Assembly: GCF_000611645.1 (NCBI RefSeq)
Contig: NW_014012703.1
Coordinates: forward strand, 4,279-18,523
DNA: 14,245 nt
DNA from: Monoraphidium neglectum
Lineage: Eukaryota; Chlorophyta; Chlorophyceae; Sphaeropleales; Selenastraceae
Direction of reading: 5' to 3'
Of the stretch, positions 8,925 through 14,245 are shown one piece after another. Positions within the stretch are counted from its first letter, which is position 1. Each line of letters begins with the position of its first letter. Below the pieces are notes generated by a model that was not told the origin of the DNA, made no database searches, and was given only the letters and a program-made list of their open reading frames with translations. The translations under genes were made by a program, and so were the position numbers.

Positions 8925-10408
8925 ATGTCAGGGGCTGGTGGCCGACCACGTGCGGCAAGTGACCCAGTCGGGATACAGGTGACGGCGCTGGCCAGGGGCT
9001 CTGGCGCCCGTGCGCGACGCGCCCCCGCCCCTCCGCCCCCTCTCCCCAAGAGCATTGCTGCTTGCGCGCGCGCAACCAAGGCCGACCCCGCGCGTAACGC
9101 ACCCTCGTTCAGGTGCTGCAACAGGCTTTCCAGGAGGACAACGGCCGCAACGTCGCCCTCTCGGGCTGGCGGGCCACGAAGAATGTATCAAATCGCCAGT
9201 GGACGTTTTATGACCAGGAGGGCAACCGTTTCCGCAGCGTCAGCGCCGCGGTCGCCGCGCTCGGCGGGGCCGTCCTGCTGCGCCGTGCGCCAGGGGGCAA
9301 GTTCCTTTGCCCCCTGGCTAGGGACGAGTCCTACACGTACAGGTTCACCCCTGGGGTTGGGCGGGGCCAGTACGTCGGCACGCTAGTGGAGCGCTCGTCG
9401 GACGAAGTTTTTTGCAGCGACCTAAGGCTGAACACCGGCAGGCGCGGCGCCAGGCTGAGGGAGGAGGCCGCGGCAGCGAAGCAGCAGCGCAGCCGGCACG
9501 GCGAGTGGCAGCCTGCGTTCTTCATCACAAAGTCGGCGGCTGCCGCGTCTCGGGACCCCACCACCACGGAGGAGGGCCTCTTCTCACTGATCGAGCACGA
9601 GGCGGGCGTGCGCCTGGGCCACTACGGGGGTCAGCCCCTGACCCGCGCCGACCTCCCCTCAGTGCAAGCCGCGCTGGAGGCTAACCCCGCAGACACGTTC
9701 ATGATCATCGGCGGCCTGCTGTTCGACGGGCGCCGCGCCCCACGCGAAGACTTTGGAGACCTGATGCAGCTGAGCATGTGCGGCAGGGTGGTGCAGCCGG
9801 CGGCGCAGCTCGGATGGCCAGGGATGTGGGCGTTCAAGGCCAACACTGCCTTCGGGCTCGGCGCGCCATTCCAGTGCAACATCGTCGTGACGGAGCCGCA
9901 CGGCATTTTAGCAACGACCCGCAAAATCCAGGCGTTCGATTTCACCAAGACGCTGGCGGAGAACGCGGGGAGTGAGCTGCTTCGGGACTACGCCTTTGGA
10001 CCCAGGGCCGCAGCGGAGCCAGCAGCAACATTAGCAGCAGGTGCGGCCGCTGCAGGGATGGCGGCGGCTGCGGGAGCGACGGCGGCAGGAGCGGCGGCGG
10101 CGGGAGCGGCGGCCGCGGGAGCAGCGGCGGCGGGAGCGGCGGCGGCGGGAGCGGCGGCGGCGGGAGCGGCGGCGGCGGGAGCGGCGCCTGCTGTGGCGGC
10201 GGCTGCGGCAGGTGGTGCGAGGAAGCGAGGCGCAGTCGCCAAGTCCACGAAGCAGGCAGCCGCAACAGGCCCGAAGGCAGCAGCGGCGGCGGCGACGGCA
10301 AGGACGCGGGGGGCGGTGGCCAAGCCCAGCAAGCGGGCGGCAGCGACGGGCGCCAAGGCGCGGGGCGGCAAGAAGTCCAATAAGGTCACAGCAGCCGCGC
10401 GCATCTGA
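8925..10408 (+). CDS. Putative chromatin protein: MBD-like domain, possible SET-like region, Ala-Gly repeat, H1-like tail
   Basis: Modelled as exons 8925-8978 and 9113-10408 (GTGACG donor, TTCAG acceptor, phase 0), 449 residues. Residues about 35-69 (LSGWRATK...QWTFYDQEGNRFRSVSAAVAALGG) follow the methyl-CpG-binding-domain pattern: GW start, tyrosine-rich strand, D/P-x-G-x-x-FRS turn, then a helix. Residues about 170-315 hint at a SET methyltransferase fold: EEGLFSLIEHEAG, LGHYGGQPLT near the front and SELLRDYAFG at the end resemble SET edge motifs, but the NHS motif and cysteines are absent, so activity is doubtful. Residues 317-386 are Ala-rich with (AAAAG)n; 387-449 are Lys/Arg/Ala-rich with an 18-residue motif (RGAVAKSTKQAAATGPKA) repeated 27 residues on, like a histone H1 tail. 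This suggests a nuclear DNA-binding protein. The long second exon is secure; the short first exon is less so. The MBD-like call is moderate and the SET-like call weak. Confidence 0.78.
10088..10183 (+). repeat. 15-base GC repeat coding Ala-Ala-Ala-Ala-Gly
   Basis: About six tandem copies of a 15-base GCG/GGA unit encode the pentapeptide AAAAG in frame within the MBD-like gene. Unit length is a multiple of three, so slippage changes repeat number without breaking the frame. The long Ala/Pro-rich minus-strand frame here is its complement. Confidence 0.9.
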
Positions 10409-10780
10409 GGTTGACATGTGGCCGACGGCAACCGGGTGGCGGCGTTGTGCGGTGTCGAGCAGGCGCGCCTTTGTGTGACTCGCCAGCGCCACGCTGGCTG
10501 GCAGGTTTTGAGGAGTGGCTCGTTGCAGACTGACCCATCAGTGCCGGCACTCGGATGTGTGATTGGAATGTAGCGTCATCGCTTGTAATTTTCCCTAGCA
10601 CGCTGTCCTCATTTTTTGTGCGGATGCACCTATGTGCGAATGCAGGTTGCAAGGTTGCATGATGACGCCGCAACAACAGGTCCAAGATAGACCCGGGCGG
10701 CACTAATCTGCAGCTAGCCAATGGGGTATCCCTGCCCATACCTGTTCCACCAGGACTCACATCGCAAATCATCTGTGCGC
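10409..10780. other. 3' flank of MBD-like gene; no gene seen
   Basis: This stretch follows the stop codon of the MBD-like gene and runs to the right 24-base repeat. It should contain the 3' UTR. I see no convincing coding pattern, RNA gene or repeat. Confidence 0.4.
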
Positions 10781-10804
10781 AAAGGTGAGTTGATCAGAGC
10801 GGCA
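10781..10804 (+). repeat. 24-base direct repeat, right member
   Basis: AAAGGTGAGTTGATCAGAGC plus GGCA matches the left member at 8627-8650. It lies just before the right copy of the lepA 5' duplication begins. Confidence 0.75.
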
Positions 10805-10822
10805 TTCTTGGATGAGCGCGTG

Positions 10823-11600
10823 CCTCGGATGAGTGCGCTCGTGGGCGGCTGGTGCGCGATTGGCAATTATACCTGGAGAAGGACACTGGCAGGTATGCTG
10901 AAAGCCTGAGTGACAGCCAGGGCTTAATGATGCGCAGGCAAAACACACGGTCAACATCAGTCTACGCTCTCTGCCAGGCGCGCGTGCAGAGCAGCGGTGT
11001 GTTTTGCGCACAGGCTGCATGCTGCAGGCAGCAATAAAACATTACAATTACATTACAGGGGAAGCACATGCAACTGTGTGGGATGGTGGGTGCAACAACG
11101 CATGGGGATGGGGCGTGCTCTGGGGTCAACGCCGCTTTACCTTTCACTGTATGTGCAGTACCAGCCAGCATAATCCACACTCTAGACGCCGTATGAGTTA
11201 CTGAACACTATTTTTTGCACGATTATAATCACATTGAACGCCACTGAGCCTTGGCACCACAGTGGCACCGGCTGCCCGCTGCCTCGACAGCGAATGCAAG
11301 GACGTTGAATTGTTTCACATCGGAACGGACCTTATTTTTCCGTCTTGTGATAGCCCATTCGATCGGTTGGGTGCCTCTGCGGCCATGGCCCAGGCTCAGG
11401 CCTTATCGCAGCAGCTCTCGTCTAGGCCCTGCGTGCCAGCCTGCTCTAGTGCGCGTCTCCGCAACGGCAATGGCACGGCCAGCACCAGCGGGCGACAAGC
11501 ATGTGTCTCCCTGCCGCTCGCGGCGGCGCAGCAGCAGCGCGGCCACAGGCTCCTGTGCCAAGGGCGTCGCGGCCGCTGGGGCCCGCAGCGGCTCATGACG
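10823..11600 (+). repeat. Right copy of lepA promoter/5' end duplication
   Basis: This is the partner of 7785-8626, about 3.0 kb to its right in the same orientation. It leads into the intact lepA gene and so contains the working promoter and 5' UTR. Strongest conservation lies at 11255-11289, around 11344-11363, and 11379-11440 across the start codon. An AT-rich GATTATAATC at 11221-11230, about 160 bases before the ATG, is a possible TATA element and is not preserved in the left copy. Confidence 0.87.
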
Positions 11601-14216
11601 CGCGCTGTGGCTGCACCACCGGAGGCGTCGCTGGAGAAGGGGGGACCAGGCGCGACATACGCCAATGGGTCGGTCGCCAAGGTGCGTGCGCTGTCGAGTG
11701 TGCCATAGTGACATGTGCGCCTCCACAAGGCCCGAGTGTGTGCTGACTTGCTTCGGTGCAGGCAGATGCAGGCAGATGCACCTTGCATCGTGATGAACGC
11801 ACAGTCAACAGAGTTCAGCAACTGTGGGAAGCGCCGGGGACAGGCGCTAGGCGCAGATTGCGCCGCCCAACAGAGTCGGCTTGCGTCGCGAGCTCGCCTG
11901 GCGGCGCCCCAAGCGCCGCAACCCCTCTCATTGCGACGCTGCGTGGCGCCGCAGGTGCCCGTGCAGAACATCCGCAACTTCAGCATCATTGCGTGAGTTG
12001 CATGAGTCGCATCAGTCGCAGCGCTGCAGCGGGGCGTTGGTGTCCGCCCAGTGGCTGCGCGGCCGCCCCGCCGCCAGCACGCCCGGACCGAGCAGAGGGT
12101 GCTGACGGCGCATGCGGCGCCCGCCCTCCGTCGCGCCTGTTCTCTGCGCATGCATCTGCCATGCAAGCATCAGCAGGGGCGCCTGCGGCAGGCCGCTTCG
12201 GCTCGGGCCGATTCCACTCAGCCCTGGCCCGCGCCTCAGCGCGCGCGGCCGCCCCCAGGCGGCTCCTCGCCCTCGCCTCTGACGACCCACCACGTCCCCG
12301 TTCACGCGCCCGAACCGCCGCCGCAGCCACATAGACCACGGGAAGTCGACTCTGGCTGACCAGCTGCTGCTGAAGACGGGCACGGTGGCCGCGCGCGACA
12401 TGGTGGAGCAGTTCATGGACAGCAACGACATCGAGCGCGAGCGCGGCATCACGATCAAGCTCAACACGGCGCGCATGAAGTGCGTGGGCGGCGCGCGAGG
12501 GCAGGGGGTGCGCGGGGCAAGGGACGGCCGCGGTGAAGGTGGCGGCTGCGGTGCCGGTGCCGGTGGCGCTGGCGGCGGTGCTGGCGGTGGTGCTGGTGGT
12601 GGCGGTCGCGGAGCTGTCACGTGGCTGCGTTTCAGGGCGTTCTCCAGCGAGTGTCGAGTTATGCTCCTCCGTGCTCATCCATCTGCACCCCCAAACACAC
12701 ACATATACACACACACACACATCCCCCCTCCCACGCACAAATAATGCTACACTTAAATTCACGCACACGTTTACAAACAACACACGCACACACAACACAC
12801 ACACAAACAACACACACTCACATCACACCCCCAACACCACTCAGGTACAAGGCCAACGACGGCCAGCTGTACGCGCTCAACCTCATCGACACGCCGGGGC
12901 ACGTGGACTTTACGTATGAGGTGGGCCCCACCGGTGGCTCTCGTGCAGCTGCCGCGTAGCTGCCTGACCCAACGACCCGAAGCAAACTTCGGGCGGTTCG
13001 GCGGGCCGTCCAACCGTTGCAGTTGACCTATGGAGGGATTTTGGGTCTGGATCTGGGGTTTGGGGCATCGACACGGGCGTTTGGAAGGGTTGAGTGGTCG
13101 CACTGCGTGGTCGGCGGGGGGCCCATCGCCTGTGCTCACGCCTGCACGCCCCTGGGTGCCCCGCCCCCCGCCCCCGCCCGTCCTGCAGGTCTCGCGCTCC
13201 CTGGCGGCCTGCGAGGGCGCGCTGCTGGTGGTGGACGCGTCGCAGGGCGTGGAGGCCCAGACGCTGGCCAACGTGTGGATGGCGATCGAGAACGATCTGG
13301 AGATCATCCCGATCTTGAACAAGATCGATCTGCCGGGTGCGCGGCGCGGGCGGCGGCGCCGCCTGGGCTTTCCTTGGCGGCACCACCCCTGCTGGTTTGA
13401 GAGTGGGGTGGGTGGGAACGTGGTGTGGTGCGGCGCGGTGGTGGTGGAAGGCGGAGGGAGGGGCACGAGAGGGGCTGGGGCGCGACAACAGAGAGCATGC
13501 TGCGCAGTGGCGGGGCCGGGCCGCGCGGCTCGCAGGCGGCGCTGACGGCGTGTCGTGCCAAGGAGCCCTGAAAGCGCCTGACACAGGCGGCCGGGCCCAC
13601 TCACAGTCGCTCGTTTATTAATCTATTGATCCCGCCTCTTGTTGCTCACCCCCAGGCGCCGAGCCTGAGCGCGTGATCGAGGAGATTGAGTCTATCATCG
13701 GCCTCGACTGCTCCAACATTTTGAAGGTGCGCCCCCCTACTGCCCCTCCCGCCTCGATCCGGTCCCCCATCAGCCCCTGACGCGGCGCACCGCGGTGCCG
13801 ACAGCGCCCCCTGCCCCCCACGCCTTGGACGCTCGGACGGGTGTGCCCGCAGCGAACGCCGCGCCTTCCGCGGCCCCACTGCAGACCGGCGAAGCCGCTT
13901 CGATCGGCTAGAGCAAGCGCCCTGCAGCCGTGCAGCCGGCACGCCCCGCGGGCCGTGCCGCGTCGACCCTCTGATCGACCTCTTCATCGCCAACCTTGGA
14001 ATCCTAATTTGTCCAAATCCTGATTTGTCCAAATCCTGATTTGTCCAAATCCTCATTTGCACAAATCCTAATTTGTCCCTTGCAGGTGTCTGCCAAGGCC
14101 GGGATCGGCATCATGGAGACCCTGGAGGCGATCGTGCAGCGCGTGCCGCCCCCCAAGAACTCGACGGCGGACGCGCTGCGGGCGCTGATCTTCGATTCTT
14201 ACTATGACCCCTACAG
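11385..14216 (+). CDS. lepA: Plastid translation GTPase LepA / EF4, 5' part (3' end beyond right edge)
   Basis: LepA/EF4 is a ribosome-associated GTPase that assists translation in bacteria and plastids. Seven exons are seen: 11385-11681, 11955-11992, 12327-12479, 12845-12920, 13189-13336, 13656-13726, 14086-14216; all phases fit, giving 304 residues before the edge. Residues 1 to about 98 are Ala/Ser/Arg-rich with no acidic residue until late, a likely chloroplast transit peptide. [21 protein letters not shown] (start 100) carries the G1 P-loop (116-120). ERERGITIK (148-156) is switch I, DTPGH (178-182) switch II, NKID (232-235) G4 and SAK (263-265) G5. [15 protein letters not shown] and IGLDC favour the plastid over the mitochondrial (GUF1) form. 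The last exon ends DPYR, split at the edge by a GT donor. Domains II to V lie outside the window. Its promoter and exon 1 were duplicated to the left. Introns of 268-365 bases carry several simple repeats. Confidence 0.96.
12537..12842. repeat. Simple repeats in lepA intron 3
   Basis: The left part (about 12537-12613) is a GGY-rich imperfect repeat of the GGTGGC/GGTGCT type. The right part (about 12693-12842) is CA-rich with several ACACAC runs and leads into the CACTCAG acceptor. Open frames across both are repeat artefacts. Confidence 0.85.
13999..14078 (+). repeat. Five tandem copies of a 16-base repeat in lepA intron 6
   Basis: Units begin at 13999, 14015, 14031, 14047 and 14063, with consensus AAATCCTGATTTGTCC; units 2 and 3 are identical and the others differ at two to four positions. 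The array is AT-rich against its surroundings and ends seven bases before the exon 7 boundary, so it includes the region where the branch point should lie. Confidence 0.93.
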
Positions 14217-14245
14217 GTCGGCTGGGGCGGGGGTGGTTGGGGGGG

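Noticed and set aside
9988..10431. Long minus-strand Ala/Pro-rich open frame
   Set aside because: It is the complement of the GC-rich AAAAG-coding repeat of the plus-strand gene, which has a non-repetitive domain region and a start exon.
8651..10786. Transposon carrying the MBD-like gene
   Set aside because: No transposase, reverse transcriptase or terminal inverted repeats are visible; only the short direct repeats support mobility, so no mobile element is called.
13999..14078. Possible CRISPR array
   Set aside because: The 16-base units are directly adjacent with no unique spacers and lie in a spliced eukaryotic intron.

Overview
The window is nuclear DNA of a eukaryote, most likely a chlorophyte green alga. 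It is GC-rich. The genes are cut by introns of roughly 60 to 630 bases, many with GTGCGY, GTGAGT or GTGGG donors and clean CAG acceptors. The gene content (a plastid-type LepA, a plant-type TlyA methyltransferase, UDP-xylose synthase and a Tctex1 dynein light chain) fits an alga that kept dynein rather than a land plant. I joined exons by hand by matching splice phase and family motifs. These joins are direct reading plus family knowledge; no alignment was run.

Layout, left to right. (1) Minus strand, running off the left edge: 5' part of a UDP-glucuronate decarboxylase/UDP-xylose synthase (63-1327), with a large CA microsatellite in one intron. (2) Minus strand: a complete five-exon TlyA/FtsJ-type rRNA 2'-O-methyltransferase with a long N-terminal extension (1741-3967). 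(3) A 343-base divergent promoter region, then a complete two-exon Tctex1-type dynein light chain on the plus strand (4311-5038). (4) A convergent 3' region with an 85-base imperfect duplication that repeats the last codons and stop of the next gene. (5) Minus strand: a three-exon gene for an unrecognised protein with a signal peptide and one membrane segment (5753-7279). (6) A region built from a direct duplication of the lepA promoter and 5' coding end. The left copy (about 7785-8626) holds a lepA 5' fragment that stops after 19 codons. The right copy (about 10823-11600) leads into the real gene. Between them, bracketed by a 24-base direct repeat, sits a 2.1 kb segment with a two-exon gene for a possible chromatin protein (8925-10408): an MBD-like N-terminus, a possible degenerate SET-like middle, an Ala-Gly pentapeptide repeat and a histone-H1-like basic tail. 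(7) Plus strand: plastid lepA/EF4, seven exons seen, running off the right edge (11385-14216).

Two genes (tlyA-like and lepA) probably serve organelle ribosomes, UXS makes UDP-xylose for cell-wall or glycoprotein glycans, and the Tctex1 protein belongs to dynein motors. They look like ordinary neighbours and not a pathway cluster. The unusual part is the 7.8-11.6 kb block, where a duplicated lepA 5' end flanks an inserted, unrecognised chromatin-like gene. I found no tRNA, rRNA, CRISPR array, or transposase or reverse-transcriptase gene.
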